Assembly: GCF_900209925.1 (NCBI RefSeq)
Contig: NZ_LT907978.1
Span: 1,175,219 to 1,239,218 of the forward strand
Length of the DNA: 64,000 nucleotides
Source: Anaerobutyricum hallii
GTDB lineage: Bacteria; Bacillota; Clostridia; Lachnospirales; Lachnospiraceae
Direction: 5' to 3'
Position 1 is the stretch's first letter. Each line of letters opens with the position of its first letter. Under the pieces are notes generated by a model. That model saw only the letters and a list, made by a program, of their open reading frames with translations. It was not told the origin of the DNA and made no database searches. The translations under genes and the position numbers were made by a program. This document shows positions 32,296 to 42,124 of this stretch, one piece after another.

Positions 32296-34773
32296 ATGAG
32301 AAATAAAAGATTTATAAAGCATACTTCAAAAGCATTTGCCATTCTTATGAGTGCTATGATGGCAGTAGGAATTGCAATGCCGGTAAGTGCCGCAGAGAAG
32401 AAAGAGACAAAAGTAGATAAGTCAGAAACTGTTTATGTGAATGCGAATGCAGACGGAAGTGTAGACAAAATTACAGTAAGTGACTGGTTAAAGAACCATG
32501 GAAGCAGTGATACATTAGAAGATTTTTCTAATCTTACGAATATTAAAAATGTAAAAGGTGATGAGACATTTACCCAGAATGCAGACGGTTCTATCGTCTG
32601 GGATTCAAAAGGTAATGATATTTATTATCAGGGAGAAACAAATGAGGAACTTCCTGTTACTATGAAGGTAAGTTATTATCTTGATGGTGAGAAGATGGAT
32701 CCGAAAGATATGGCAGGTAAGAGCGGTGAAGTCAAGATTCGTTTTGATTATTACAATAATTCTAACGAAACAGTAAAAGTAAAAGGGAAAAAATACAATA
32801 TAAAGACACCGTTTACAATGGTTACTGGAATGATTCTTTCTTCCGATGTATTTTCTAACATCGAAGTTAAGAATGGTAAAGTAATCAGTGACGGAGATAA
32901 GAGTGTTGTAGTTGGTCTGGCATTCCCTGGTTTAAAGAGCAGTCTGAATCTTGCTTCTTATGATAAATTAGAAGATGTAGATATTCCAGACTACGTAGAA
33001 GTAACTGCCAAAGCAGATAAGTTTGAACTTGCTTTGACAGCGACAGCGGCAACAACAGGAACATTAAAAAATATCGATACAAGTGATTTAAATGATGTCG
33101 ATGATTTAAAAGAAAATATGGATAAGCTGACGGATGCAACAGATAAGCTGATTGATGGAAGTGAAGCATTATCAGAAGGTATGGGAACCCTTTCTTCTTC
33201 TGCTGGAGAATATACCAAGGGTGTATCTACTGCAAATGCCGGTGTAAAACAGCTTGTATCCGGTCTTAATACATTAAATTCTAAAAGCAGTCAGTTAGAA
33301 TCTGGTGTAGAGTCCTTAAATGAAGGTTTAAAGGCACTGAAAAAAGGAACAAAGGCATTAAATTCCGGTATTTCTTCTTATACGAAGGGAGTTTCTAGTT
33401 TAGATGCCGGTCTGCAGTCAGCAGCAGGTGGAACCGATAAGTTACAACAGGGAGCAGGTGCTCTTTCTAAAGGCATTACAGGCTATACAGAGGGAGCCAA
33501 TGATCTTGCAAATGGAATCGCAAAGTTAAATGGCAAGGTTTCCGGAATGAGTAACTTAAAGCTTCCAAGTGAGGAAGAGTTAAAAGCAGTAAAGAGTGCA
33601 TCTTCTTCATTGGAAAGCGACGCAAAGAAATTACAGGAATCTGCGGCAACGCTTCAGAGTGCGATTGAGAAGATGAATCAGCTATCAGCAGCGGTAGATG
33701 CATATAATAGTAAAATCGATGCACATAATAAAGAGGTTTCTGAGAAGTTCAGTAGTGCAAAGAAAGCGTTAGAAGATGTAGACAGTAAGGCAACAGAAGA
33801 GGCAAATAAACAGATTTCTGATAAGAAAGATTCTATGAGCAGTAAAGCAACAGCAGATGCCAAAGCAGCAGCGAAGTCAGCGATTGACAGTGTAGATATG
33901 GAAGGCTTAACACCGGAGATGAAGAGTGCATTAAAGAGTGCGATTGATAGTAAGGTTAGTGTGAGTGTAGGGCCAGAGAGTATTAAGATTAGTGGCCTGA
34001 CAGGTGATGCTAAAAATGCATTAGGAGATGCTCCAAGTGCAGATAAGCTTACGCTTGGTGAACTGAAGGTCAGTCTTGGAGATATCGAGACTCTTTTGAA
34101 AGATATGAAGACACAGGCTGCTATCTTAGAGAATTTTGCGGCAAATACCGGTTCTTTATCTGATGCAGCAGGTGAGATTCCAGCATTGATCAAAGGTGTT
34201 AGTGACTTAAACAGTGGAGCGAAGGCTCTTACAGCAAATAATAAAAAGCTTACAAGCGGTATGAAAGATCTCACTTCCGGTCTTAGCAGCCTTTCCGATG
34301 GTCTTGATACAATGACAAAAGGAGCAGCTACTTTAACAGGTAATAATAACAGTCTTACGACCGGAGCAGATTCTGTAGATAAAGGAACAGGCAAACTTGT
34401 AGAAGGAAGTAAAAAGTTAGTAACAGGTGTTAAAGCATATGCACAGGGTGTGAATGCCGCAGCAATCGGCATACAGAGTCTTTCCACCGGAATGAATAAG
34501 TTAGATTCCGCAGGTGGCCAGCTTACTTCCGGTATTGATAAGCTTGCAACAGGAAGTGATACTCTTACAGAGGGATTAAAAACATTTAATAATGATGGAA
34601 TCAGTAAGCTTTCTGATCTTGCAGGAGATGATCTTGACAGTGTGATCAATCATTTTAAGGCAGTGAAAAAGGCAGATAAGAGATATCAGTCCTTCGGTGG
34701 AATTAAAAAAGGTGCAGAAGGCAGTGTGAAGTTTGTTATTGAAACAGATGCGATCGAAACAGAAGATGAGTAG
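32296..34773 (+). CDS. Secreted LxxG heptad-repeat protein (YhgE/Pip-like extracellular part)
   Basis: An 825-residue protein with a signal peptide (basic start, hydrophobic AFAILMSAMMAVGIAM, cleavage near VSA-AE) and no later membrane span. Two long blocks (about 285-425 and 625-800) carry repeats of the form xxxLxxG, e.g. GVKQLVSGLNTL and GMKDLTSGLSSLSDG, separated by a Lys/Ala/Glu-rich helical part. In YhgE/Pip proteins such repeats sit between membrane helices; here they are free-standing beside an MMPL transporter. ATG 32296 is chosen (GGGAG eight bases upstream) over nearby GTG and ATG codons. It may form a periplasm-side scaffold or adaptor for the transporter. Confidence 0.82.
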   Translation: MRNKRFIKHTSKAFAILMSAMMAVGIAMPVSAAEKKETKVDKSETVYVNANADGSVDKITVSDWLKNHGSSDTLEDFSNLTNIKNVKGDETFTQNADGSIVWDSKGNDIYYQGETNEELPVTMKVSYYLDGEKMDPKDMAGKSGEVKIRFDYYNNSNETVKVKGKKYNIKTPFTMVTGMILSSDVFSNIEVKNGKVISDGDKSVVVGLAFPGLKSSLNLASYDKLEDVDIPDYVEVTAKADKFELALTATAATTGTLKNIDTSDLNDVDDLKENMDKLTDATDKLIDGSEALSEGMGTLSSSAGEYTKGVSTANAGVKQLVSGLNTLNSKSSQLESGVESLNEGLKALKKGTKALNSGISSYTKGVSSLDAGLQSAAGGTDKLQQGAGALSKGITGYTEGANDLANGIAKLNGKVSGMSNLKLPSEEELKAVKSASSSLESDAKKLQESAATLQSAIEKMNQLSAAVDAYNSKIDAHNKEVSEKFSSAKKALEDVDSKATEEANKQISDKKDSMSSKATADAKAAAKSAIDSVDMEGLTPEMKSALKSAIDSKVSVSVGPESIKISGLTGDAKNALGDAPSADKLTLGELKVSLGDIETLLKDMKTQAAILENFAANTGSLSDAAGEIPALIKGVSDLNSGAKALTANNKKLTSGMKDLTSGLSSLSDGLDTMTKGAATLTGNNNSLTTGADSVDKGTGKLVEGSKKLVTGVKAYAQGVNAAAIGIQSLSTGMNKLDSAGGQLTSGIDKLATGSDTLTEGLKTFNNDGISKLSDLAGDDLDSVINHFKAVKKADKRYQSFGGIKKGAEGSVKFVIETDAIETEDE

Positions 34774-34822
34774 GTAAATCGCATAAAAACGAGAGATAAC
34801 AGGTAAAATTTAAAGAAATCCC

Positions 34823-34851
34823 TTGATAAATAGAGAAAAACCTGTTATACT
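34823..34851 (+). promoter_or_regulatory. Promoter of the rimP-nusA-infB operon
   Basis: TTGATA at 34823-34828 and TATACT at 34846-34851, spacer 17 bp. Confidence 0.75.
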
Positions 34852-34872
34852 ACAAATAGTATACTGTAGATG

Positions 34873-34900
34873 ATAAGAGTGGGTGGTTGCCCACTCTTAT
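34873..34900 (+). promoter_or_regulatory. Leader hairpin before rimP
   Basis: ATAAGAGTGGG pairs perfectly with CCCACTCTTAT around loop TGGTTG, near the expected transcript start and 30 bases before rimP. A GAGTGGG/CCCACTC leader stem upstream of rimP is, to my recollection, widespread in Firmicutes; its function is unclear. Confidence 0.7.
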
Positions 34901-34930
34901 TGTATGTCTGGGAAAGAGGTGAGAATCAAC

Positions 34931-35392
34931 ATGAAAAGAACAGAGATTGTTGCAAAGACGGAAGAACTTGTAACTCCAATTATTGAAGAGAATCATTTTG
35001 AGCTTGTAGATGTGGAGTATGTAAGAGAAGGTGCGAACTGGTATCTGCGCATATATGCAGATAAAGAAGGCGGTATCAACATTGATGACTGTGTTTTGAT
35101 CAGCAGGGCTCTTGAAGAGAAACTGGATGCAGAAGATTTTATCTCTGATGCATATATTTTAGAAGTAAGTTCTCCGGGTCTTGGAAGACCATTAAAAAAA
35201 GAAAAAGATTTCAAGAGAAGTATTGGAAAGGCAGTAGAGTGCAAGCTTTATAAAGCCATTGACAAACAAAAAGAATTTGAAGGAGTCTTAAAAGACTTTA
35301 CAGAAGATACCGTTACGATTGAAATTGACGAAAAAGATCTGGTATTAGACCGTAAGGATATTGCCATGATCCGTCTTGCGATTGAGTTTTAA
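34931..35392 (+). CDS. rimP: Ribosome maturation factor RimP
   Basis: Assists 30S subunit assembly. The 153-residue protein has the N-terminal domain with ELVDVEYVREGANWYLRIYADKEGG and the DCVLISRALEEKLD and LEVSSPGLGRPLKKEKDF signatures, then an SH3-like C-terminal domain. ATG 34931 has AGAGGTGAG upstream. It opens the conserved transcription-translation operon. Confidence 0.95.
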   Translation: MKRTEIVAKTEELVTPIIEENHFELVDVEYVREGANWYLRIYADKEGGINIDDCVLISRALEEKLDAEDFISDAYILEVSSPGLGRPLKKEKDFKRSIGKAVECKLYKAIDKQKEFEGVLKDFTEDTVTIEIDEKDLVLDRKDIAMIRLAIEF

Positions 35393-35424
35393 AGAAATAT
35401 AGATAAACAGGAGGATACGAGAAA

Positions 35425-36639
35425 ATGAGTGAATTAATTGATGCTTTAAATCAATTACAAAAAGAGAAACATATTGAAAAAGAAGTAATCATGCAGGCGA
35501 TTGAAGATTCTTTAGTTGCAGCATGTAATCGTGACTTTGGTAAGAACGCAGTTGTAAAGGTAAATATGGACAGAGAAACAGGCGATATCTCTGTTTATGT
35601 AGAAAAGACTGTAGTAGAAGAAGTAGAAGATCCTGCAACAGAGATCAGTTTGGCAGATGCAAAGATGATTCGTTTCCATTATGAACTTGGGGATGTAGTA
35701 AATATCGAAGTTACTCCAAAGAACTTTGGAAGAATCGCAGCACAGCATGCAAGAAGTGTTATTGTGCAGAAGATTAAAGAAGAAGAAAGAAGAGTTGTAT
35801 TTGAACATTTTGCACATAAAGAAAAAGACATCGTAACAGGTGTAGTACAGCGCTGTAATGGAAAGAATATCAGTGTAAGTCTTGATGATAAGACCGATGC
35901 TGTTCTCACAGAAAAAGAGCAGGTAAAAGGCGAGATATTTAAACCAACAGACCGTATTAAACTTTACATCGTAGAAGTAAAAGATACAAACAAGGGACCA
36001 AAGATTTTAGTTTCCAGAACACATCCAGAGCTTGTAAAGAGACTTTTTGAAAAAGAAGTTGCAGAAGTTTATGATGGAACAGTGGAAATTAAGAGTATTG
36101 CTCGTGAGGCAGGTTCTCGTACAAAGATTGCAGTTGCATCCAATGACCCTAACGTAGATCCTGTAGGAGCATGTGTAGGTATCAACGGAGCCCGCGTTAA
36201 TGCAATCGTAAGTGATCTTCGCGGAGAAAAGATTGATATTATTGAATGGAACGATGATCCGGCAGTATTAATTGAGAATGCATTAAGCCCATCAAATGTT
36301 ATTTCTGTAGAGGTAGATGAGGAAGAAAAGAGTGCACGTGTTGTTGTTCCGGATTACCAGCTTTCTCTTGCAATCGGTAAAGAAGGACAGAATGCACGTC
36401 TTGCAGCAAAACTGACCGGATATAAGATTGATATTAAGAGTGAGAGCCAGGCAGCAGAACTTTCTGAAGAGTTAGACTTTGGTGATGATTTTGGTGATTT
36501 TGATGAGATGGAAGATTTCGATCTCGAAGCACCTGCAGAAGAGACAAAAGAAGTATCTGAGCTGACAGAAGTAGCAGAAAGCAGTTCTGAAGAAGAGGAA
36601 TCTTTCGAGGAAGAAATCCCAGAAGAACCAGAACAGTAA
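35425..36639 (+). CDS. nusA: Transcription termination/antitermination factor NusA
   Basis: Binds RNA polymerase and nascent RNA to modulate pausing and termination. The protein has the N-terminal polymerase-binding domain (1-130), S1 domain (about 135-200) and KH domains with [18 protein letters not shown] near 245 and [19 protein letters not shown] near 312-330. It is 404 residues; the last ~55 are a strongly acidic Glu/Asp-rich tail, longer than in B. subtilis. Second gene of the operon. Confidence 0.96.
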   Translation: MSELIDALNQLQKEKHIEKEVIMQAIEDSLVAACNRDFGKNAVVKVNMDRETGDISVYVEKTVVEEVEDPATEISLADAKMIRFHYELGDVVNIEVTPKNFGRIAAQHARSVIVQKIKEEERRVVFEHFAHKEKDIVTGVVQRCNGKNISVSLDDKTDAVLTEKEQVKGEIFKPTDRIKLYIVEVKDTNKGPKILVSRTHPELVKRLFEKEVAEVYDGTVEIKSIAREAGSRTKIAVASNDPNVDPVGACVGINGARVNAIVSDLRGEKIDIIEWNDDPAVLIENALSPSNVISVEVDEEEKSARVVVPDYQLSLAIGKEGQNARLAAKLTGYKIDIKSESQAAELSEELDFGDDFGDFDEMEDFDLEAPAEETKEVSELTEVAESSSEEEESFEEEIPEEPEQ

Positions 36640-36661
36640 GAACGGAATCTGGTGAACAGCT

Positions 36662-36937
36662 ATGGGAAAGAAAATACCACTTAGACAGTGTGTAGGCTGT
36701 CGTGAGATGAAGACAAAGAAGGAAATGATCCGGGTGATCAAAACGCCGGAGAATGAAGTTGTCCTTGACGTGAAAGGAAAGCAGAATGGCAGAGGTGCTT
36801 ATCTTTGCTTTTGTGCGGAATGTCTTCAGAAAGCAAGACGTTCAAAAGGACTGGAACGTTCTTTAAAGATTTCCATTCCTGATGAGATATATGACCGATT
36901 AGAAGAGGAGTTGAAGGAACTTGACACAAAACAGTAA
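36662..36937 (+). CDS. rnpM: RNase P modulator RnpM (YlxR)
   Basis: A 91-residue RNA-binding protein of the YlxR family, recently named RnpM for its effect on RNase P in B. subtilis. It shows RQCVGCREMKTKKEMIRVIK and GRGAYLCFCAECLQKARRSKGLERSL, the conserved core. It overlaps the ylxQ start by 17 bases. Confidence 0.93.
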   Translation: MGKKIPLRQCVGCREMKTKKEMIRVIKTPENEVVLDVKGKQNGRGAYLCFCAECLQKARRSKGLERSLKISIPDEIYDRLEEELKELDTKQ

Positions 36938-37241
36938 AGTATTATCCATGCTTGGACTTGCAGCAAAGGCTGGTAAAGTTGCCAGTGGAGAATTTTCTAC
37001 TGAAAAAGAAGTGAAATCTGGCAATGCCTGTCTGGTAATTGTAGCAGAAGACGCTTCTGACAATACGAAAAAAATGTTCCGAAACATGTGTAAGTATTAT
37101 GAAGTGCCTATGGAGATATTTGCGACAAAGGAAGAACTAGGGCATTGGATAGGTAAAGCGTACAGGGCTTCCATCTGTATCTTGGATGAAGGTTTTGCAA
37201 AATCGATCGTTAAGAAAATAAATCTGAATATGGAGGGATAG
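36921..37241 (+). CDS. ylxQ: L7Ae-family RNA-binding protein YlxQ
   Basis: A 106-residue kink-turn binding-type protein of the L7Ae/L30e fold. SMLGLAAKAGKVASGEFSTE is the family N-terminus, and CLVIVAEDASDNTKKMF is the RNA-binding loop. Start is TTG 36921 inside the 3' end of rnpM, with GAAGGA upstream, suggesting coupling. Partner RNA is not established. Confidence 0.9.
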   Translation: MTQNSKVLSMLGLAAKAGKVASGEFSTEKEVKSGNACLVIVAEDASDNTKKMFRNMCKYYEVPMEIFATKEELGHWIGKAYRASICILDEGFAKSIVKKINLNMEG

Positions 37242-37244
37242 TGT

Positions 37245-39725
37245 ATGCCAAAAATGAGAGTACATGAAGTAGCAAAGTTATTAGATAAAAGCAGCAAGGA
37301 AATTATTACAAAGTTAAAAGAGCAGGGAGTTGAAGTACAGAGTCATATGAGTACGGTATCAGATGAAAATGTAGAAAAATTAAAAGCAGAATTCCAGAAA
37401 AAAGAATCTGGCAATAATAGAGGTAATAACGATAACCGCGGTAACCGTAACGATAACAGAGGAAATCGTAACGATAATCGTGGAGATAACAGAAACAATA
37501 ACCGCGATAATCGCGGAAACCGCAATGATAATCGCGGGGATAACAGAAACAATAACCGTAATAACGATAACCGCGGCAACCGTAACGATAACAGAGGAAA
37601 TCGTAACGATAATCGTGGAGATAACAGAAACAATAATCGTAATAACGATAATCGTGGCGGCCGTAATGATAATCGTGGGGACAACAGAAACAATAACCGC
37701 GGCGGTAATGACAGAAGAAATAAGTCTTCTATGGGAGATACTCCGATTAACGCAAAGGAAACAAGAAACGGTAAAGAAAACCGTCATGATATTAATCGTG
37801 AACACAGCCGCGACAATAAAGAAAATAACAGAAATGAAAATCGTGGTGGAAAGAATAACCGCCGCAATAATCGCAACAATGATTTTGGCGGACAGAGAAA
37901 GCAGAAGAACAATAAGAAACAGCAGCAGGCTCCTGTACAGCCACCAAAACAGGAAGAGCCAAAGGAAGATGTAATCCGTAATATTACTCTGCCAGATCCA
38001 GTATCTTTAAAAGATTTAGCAGATGCCTGTAAGATTCAGCCATCAGTTATCATTAAAAAGCTTTTCATGGCTGGACAGATGGTTACGATCAACACAGAGT
38101 TTTCTTTTGATGATGCAGCAGAGATTGCTTTAGAATACAACTGTATTGCAGAAGAAGAAGTAAAAGTTGATGTGATCGAAGAACTCTTAAAAGAGGAAGA
38201 AGAGGATGAGAGAAACTTAACAAGCAGACCACCAGTTGTCTGTGTTATGGGTCATGTTGACCATGGTAAAACTTCTCTTCTTGATGCAATTCGTTCTACA
38301 CATGTTACAGCAGGCGAAGCAGGTGGAATCACACAGCATATCGGTGCGTATGTAGTAGAGATTAATGGAGAAAAGATTACATTCTTAGATACTCCTGGTC
38401 ATGAAGCATTTACTTCTATGCGTCTTCGTGGAGCGCAGGCAACAGATATTGCTGTTTTAGTTGTTGCTGCAGATGATGGTGTTATGCCACAGACAATCGA
38501 GGCAATCAACCATGCAAAGGCTGCCGAAGTAGAAGTTATCGTTGCTGTTAATAAGATTGACAAAGAGGGCGCAAATGTTGATCGTGTAAAACAGGAACTT
38601 ACAGAGTATGGTCTTATTGCAGAAGACTGGGGTGGAAGTACAGTATTTGTACCGGTTTCTGCTAAGACAGGTGAAGGAATTAATGAACTTTTAGAGATGA
38701 TTTCTCTTACTGCCGAAGTATTAGAGCTTAAGGCAAATGCAAAGAGAAGAGCAAGAGGTCTTGTTATCGAGGCGAAGCTTGATAAAGGTCGTGGTCCGGT
38801 AGCAACAATCCTTATTCAGAAAGGTACTCTTCATGTAGGAGACAGTATCAATGTAGGCCACGCATTTGGTCGTGTTCGTGCAATGATGGATGATAAAGGT
38901 AATCGTGTAAAGGCAGCAGGCCCATCTACACCAGTAGAGATTCTTGGTCTTAACGATGTACCATTCTCCGGTGAAGTTCTCATGGCTCATGGAAATGAAA
39001 AAGAGGCAAGAGCAACAGCAGATGCATTTATTGCTTATGGAAGAGAAAAAATGCTTGAAGAGACAAAGAATAAGTTATCTCTTGATGACCTGTTCGATCA
39101 GATTCAGGCAGGTAATGTAAAAGAATTAAATCTCGTTGTAAAAGCCGATGTACAGGGCTCTGTAGAAGCAGTAAAACAGAGTCTCATGAAGCTTTCTAAC
39201 GAAGAAGTTATGATCAAGGTTGTTCATGGTGGTGTAGGTGCCATTAATGAATCTGACGTAATCTTAGCTTCCGCATCGAATGCGATCATCATCGGGTTTA
39301 ATGTACGTCCGGATGCGATGGCAAAGGCTGCCGCAGAAAGAGAAAAGGTTGATATGAGATTATATCGTGTCATCTATAATGCGATTGAAGATATTGAAGC
39401 AGCGATCAAGGGTATGTTAGATCCTGTTTACAGAGAAAAAGTAATCGGTCACGTAGAAGTACGTCAGATTTACAAAGCTTCTGGAGTTGGAACAATCGCT
39501 GGATGTTACGTACTTGACGGTTCTATCACAAAAGATGCACAATCACGTATCGTTCGTGACGGTATCGTTATTTATGAAGGAGAACTGGCATCTCTGAAGC
39601 GTTTCAAAGATGACGTAAAAGAAGTAAAATCAGGTTTCGAATGTGGTATCGTTTTCGAAAAATATAATGATATTAAAGAGGGCGATCAGATCGAAGCTTT
39701 CGTAATGGAAGAAATTCCTAGATAA
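37245..39725 (+). CDS. infB: Translation initiation factor IF-2 with Arg/Asn repeat region
   Basis: GTPase that brings fMet-tRNA to the 30S subunit. The 826-residue protein has an IF2-N domain at 1-50, a low-complexity Asn/Arg/Asp/Gly region at about 58-225 built from units such as DNRGNRN and NRGDNRNNN, a second IF2-N motif (about 250-300) and the GTPase with [12 protein letters not shown] near 335, DTPGHEAF and NKID, followed by domains II-IV. The repeat region replaces the usual Lys/Ala/Glu linker. Third-position bases keep the repeats similar at DNA level (37411-37712). Confidence 0.97.
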   Translation: MPKMRVHEVAKLLDKSSKEIITKLKEQGVEVQSHMSTVSDENVEKLKAEFQKKESGNNRGNNDNRGNRNDNRGNRNDNRGDNRNNNRDNRGNRNDNRGDNRNNNRNNDNRGNRNDNRGNRNDNRGDNRNNNRNNDNRGGRNDNRGDNRNNNRGGNDRRNKSSMGDTPINAKETRNGKENRHDINREHSRDNKENNRNENRGGKNNRRNNRNNDFGGQRKQKNNKKQQQAPVQPPKQEEPKEDVIRNITLPDPVSLKDLADACKIQPSVIIKKLFMAGQMVTINTEFSFDDAAEIALEYNCIAEEEVKVDVIEELLKEEEEDERNLTSRPPVVCVMGHVDHGKTSLLDAIRSTHVTAGEAGGITQHIGAYVVEINGEKITFLDTPGHEAFTSMRLRGAQATDIAVLVVAADDGVMPQTIEAINHAKAAEVEVIVAVNKIDKEGANVDRVKQELTEYGLIAEDWGGSTVFVPVSAKTGEGINELLEMISLTAEVLELKANAKRRARGLVIEAKLDKGRGPVATILIQKGTLHVGDSINVGHAFGRVRAMMDDKGNRVKAAGPSTPVEILGLNDVPFSGEVLMAHGNEKEARATADAFIAYGREKMLEETKNKLSLDDLFDQIQAGNVKELNLVVKADVQGSVEAVKQSLMKLSNEEVMIKVVHGGVGAINESDVILASASNAIIIGFNVRPDAMAKAAAEREKVDMRLYRVIYNAIEDIEAAIKGMLDPVYREKVIGHVEVRQIYKASGVGTIAGCYVLDGSITKDAQSRIVRDGIVIYEGELASLKRFKDDVKEVKSGFECGIVFEKYNDIKEGDQIEAFVMEEIPR
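37411..37712 (+). repeat. Tandem repeats within infB encoding Arg/Asn-rich linker
   Basis: Imperfect tandem units of AACCGTAACGATAAC / AGAGGAAATCG / GGAGATAACAGAAACAAT type, including a nearly exact duplication of a block of about 110-120 bp (around 37443-37515 and 37566-37640). Length change by slippage is likely. Confidence 0.75.
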
Positions 39726-39741
39726 CAGGAGGTACTGTTAT

Positions 39742-40128
39742 ATGAGAAAAAACAGTGTAAAAAATACCCGAATTAATTCTGAGGTATTAAAAGAATTAAG
39801 CCGGATTATTTCCAGAGAGATCAAGGACCCTAGAATTGCTCCTATGACTTCTGTTGTATCCGTAGAGGTGGCTCCGGATTTAAAGACCTGTAAAGCTTAT
39901 ATCAGTGTACTTGGTGATAAAGAAGCACAGGAATCTACTCTAGAGGGGCTTAGAAGTGCGCATGGCTATATCCGTCGTGAATTAGCCCGCAGTATTAACT
40001 TAAGAAACACACCGGATGTTCGTTTTATTCTTGATCAGTCGATAGAATATGGCGTAAATATGTCAAAGAAGATTGATGAGATTAATGCAGCAATGCATGC
40101 AAAAGAAAAGGAGGCATCCGAAGAATGA
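39742..40128 (+). CDS. rbfA: Ribosome-binding factor A
   Basis: Helps 16S rRNA 5' end maturation. The 128-residue protein has SEVLKELSRIISREIKDPRI and SVLGDKEAQESTLEGLRSAHGYIRRELARSINLR-type helices (quoted in parts) and the DVRFILDQSIEYGVNM strand. Preceded by AGGAGG. Its stop overlaps the next start (ATGA). Confidence 0.95.
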   Translation: MRKNSVKNTRINSEVLKELSRIISREIKDPRIAPMTSVVSVEVAPDLKTCKAYISVLGDKEAQESTLEGLRSAHGYIRRELARSINLRNTPDVRFILDQSIEYGVNMSKKIDEINAAMHAKEKEASEE

Positions 40129-41162
40129 GTACAGATAAGAGAGAAAATATGACATTTGCCGAAAGAAAAAAAGAGTTTGAACTTCAGATTCAGAACGCAG
40201 AGACAATTGCCATATCCGGTCATATGAATCCGGACGGGGACTGTATCGGTTCCTGTCTTGGACTCTATACCTATATTGTGGAACAGTATCCAGAGAAACA
40301 GGTAACACTATTATTAGAACCGGTACAGGAAAAGTTTTCTTTTTTGAAATATGCGGATCAGATTACTCAAAAAAAAGAAAGTACGGAACCGTATGACCTG
40401 TTTTTTTCTCTTGATTGTTCCGATACAGAACGTCTTCATGAATTTAAAAAATATTTTGAAGAAGCAAAATACAAGATATGCGTAGATCATCATTTTACCA
40501 ATCAGGGATTTGGTGATCTGCAATTTATCGTACCGGATGCTTCTTCTACTTGTGAAGTATTATTTTCTATGTTTGACTGGGAAAAGATTTCCCTTGCCTG
40601 TGCACAGGATTTATATATGGGTATTGTTCATGATACAGGTGTATTCAAACACACCAATACAACAAGAAAGACGATGGAGACAGCAGGTGCTTTACTTGAA
40701 AAAGGAATCCATTCAGAAGATATCATTGATCGAACATTTTACAAAAAATCTTATGTGCAGAATCAGATACTTGGAAGAGCACTTATGGAAAGTATTGTAC
40801 TCTTACATGGAAAAGTAATCTTTTCGATTATCCGTAAAAGAGATTTTGATTTTTACGGAATTAACAGCAGTGATCTTGATGGTATCATTGATCAGCTTCG
40901 TGTAACAGAGGGCATTGAATGTGCCATTCTTCTTTATGAGAAAGAAGATGGTAACTTCAAAGTAAGTATGCGTTCTAATGATGCGGTAGATGTCAGCGCG
41001 ATCGCTCAGATTTTTGGTGGTGGTGGCCATATCAAAGCTGCCGGCTGCACTGTGCATGGACAGCCAAGAGATATCGTTATGAATATCACACATATGGTAG
41101 AGCATCAGTTAAATGAATCAGGAGAAAAGCAGGAATCAATTTATGATAAGCGGAATTCTTAA
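40125..41162 (+). CDS. nrnA: DHH-DHHA1 phosphoesterase, NrnA-type oligoribonuclease
   Basis: Degrades nanoRNA and dephosphorylates pAp in its better known homologues. The 345-residue protein has the DHH motifs HMNPDGDCIGS (about 33-43), DCSD (about 104), VDHH (about 124-127) and the DHHA1 GGGGHIKAAG (about 298-307). It sits in the usual place between rbfA and truB. The ATG overlaps rbfA by 4 bases. Confidence 0.92.
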   Translation: MSTDKRENMTFAERKKEFELQIQNAETIAISGHMNPDGDCIGSCLGLYTYIVEQYPEKQVTLLLEPVQEKFSFLKYADQITQKKESTEPYDLFFSLDCSDTERLHEFKKYFEEAKYKICVDHHFTNQGFGDLQFIVPDASSTCEVLFSMFDWEKISLACAQDLYMGIVHDTGVFKHTNTTRKTMETAGALLEKGIHSEDIIDRTFYKKSYVQNQILGRALMESIVLLHGKVIFSIIRKRDFDFYGINSSDLDGIIDQLRVTEGIECAILLYEKEDGNFKVSMRSNDAVDVSAIAQIFGGGGHIKAAGCTVHGQPRDIVMNITHMVEHQLNESGEKQESIYDKRNS

Positions 41163-42075
41163 TATAAAAAAAGAAGCAGGATTTACTTCCCATGATGTAG
41201 TAGCAAAGTTGCGCGGAATTGTACATCAGAAGAAAATCGGACACACAGGGACGCTTGATCCGGATGCGACAGGAGTACTTCCGGTGTGTCTTGGAAAGGC
41301 AACCAAGCTTTGTGATATTATTGGAGACTGGGATAAAACTTATGAGGCAGTTCTTCTCCTTGGAAAAGAAACAGACACTGAAGATACCAGTGGCAAGATT
41401 CTTGAGGAAAAAGAAGTGACAGTCACAGAAGAAGAAATACAAAACATTATACTTTCTTTTCAGGGTACGTATGACCAGATTCCACCCATGTATTCAGCTA
41501 AAAAGGTAAATGGAAAGAAGCTTTATGAGCTGGCACGACAGGGAATCGTTATTGAAAGAAAACCTTGTCCGGTTACGCTTTCTTCTATTCACATTAAAAA
41601 GATAGAACTCCCTTATGTTACTTTTGAAGTAACTTGTTCAAAAGGAACGTATATCCGAAGCCTTTGCCGCGATATAGGGGTAAAAGCAGGATGTGGAGGA
41701 TGCATGGCAGGTCTTATCCGTACCAGAGTTTCTTCATTTAGAATTGAGGAAGGATTTACGCTCTCAGAAGTAGAAGAAATGAGGGACAGAGATACACTGT
41801 CAGAACATATCATACCAGTTGACAAAGTTTTTTTACATCTGCCAGCTGTTTTTGTAAAAGAAAAGGGAGAAAAACTTCTTTATAACGGGAATCCAATTGC
41901 TGTAGATTTATACGAAAAAGAACCATCAGCAGAAAGACAGAACGCAAATGAAAAGCAGGAGTACATATACACAGTCGGTGACAGAGTACGTGTATATGAC
42001 AGTCACCATAATTTTATAGGGATTTATCAGCTTCAGGAAAACCAGGTATTAAAGCCTTATAAATTGTTTCTGTAA
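41143..42075 (+). CDS. truB: tRNA pseudouridine-55 synthase TruB
   Basis: Makes pseudouridine 55 in the T-loop of tRNAs. It shows GILNIKKEAGFTSHDVV, the catalytic Asp motif IGHTGTLDPDATGVLPV near 33-49, and GTYIRSLCRDIG near 170. ATG 41143 with AGCAGGAA upstream is preferred; it overlaps nrnA by 20 bases. Length 310. Confidence 0.95.
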   Translation: MISGILNIKKEAGFTSHDVVAKLRGIVHQKKIGHTGTLDPDATGVLPVCLGKATKLCDIIGDWDKTYEAVLLLGKETDTEDTSGKILEEKEVTVTEEEIQNIILSFQGTYDQIPPMYSAKKVNGKKLYELARQGIVIERKPCPVTLSSIHIKKIELPYVTFEVTCSKGTYIRSLCRDIGVKAGCGGCMAGLIRTRVSSFRIEEGFTLSEVEEMRDRDTLSEHIIPVDKVFLHLPAVFVKEKGEKLLYNGNPIAVDLYEKEPSAERQNANEKQEYIYTVGDRVRVYDSHHNFIGIYQLQENQVLKPYKLFL

Positions 42076-42124
42076 ATACTCACAAAATCCATACCGCAAA
42101 AGACTAGCGGTTTCGGAGGGAAAA

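Noticed and set aside
33678-34649. Long open frame antisense to the LxxG-repeat gene
   Set aside because: It mirrors the repeated, Ser/Leu/Gly-biased codons of the sense gene, has no ribosome site and encodes a low-complexity peptide. The sense frame has a signal peptide and operon context.
37411-37712. CRISPR-like array
   Set aside because: Repeat units are short, contiguous and in frame with infB, with no unique spacers and no cas genes.
37343-37805. Two antisense open frames and a forward alternative frame in infB
   Set aside because: They result from the tandem repeats in the IF-2 linker; the translations are simple Leu/Arg/Ser or Ile/Thr/Val repeats.
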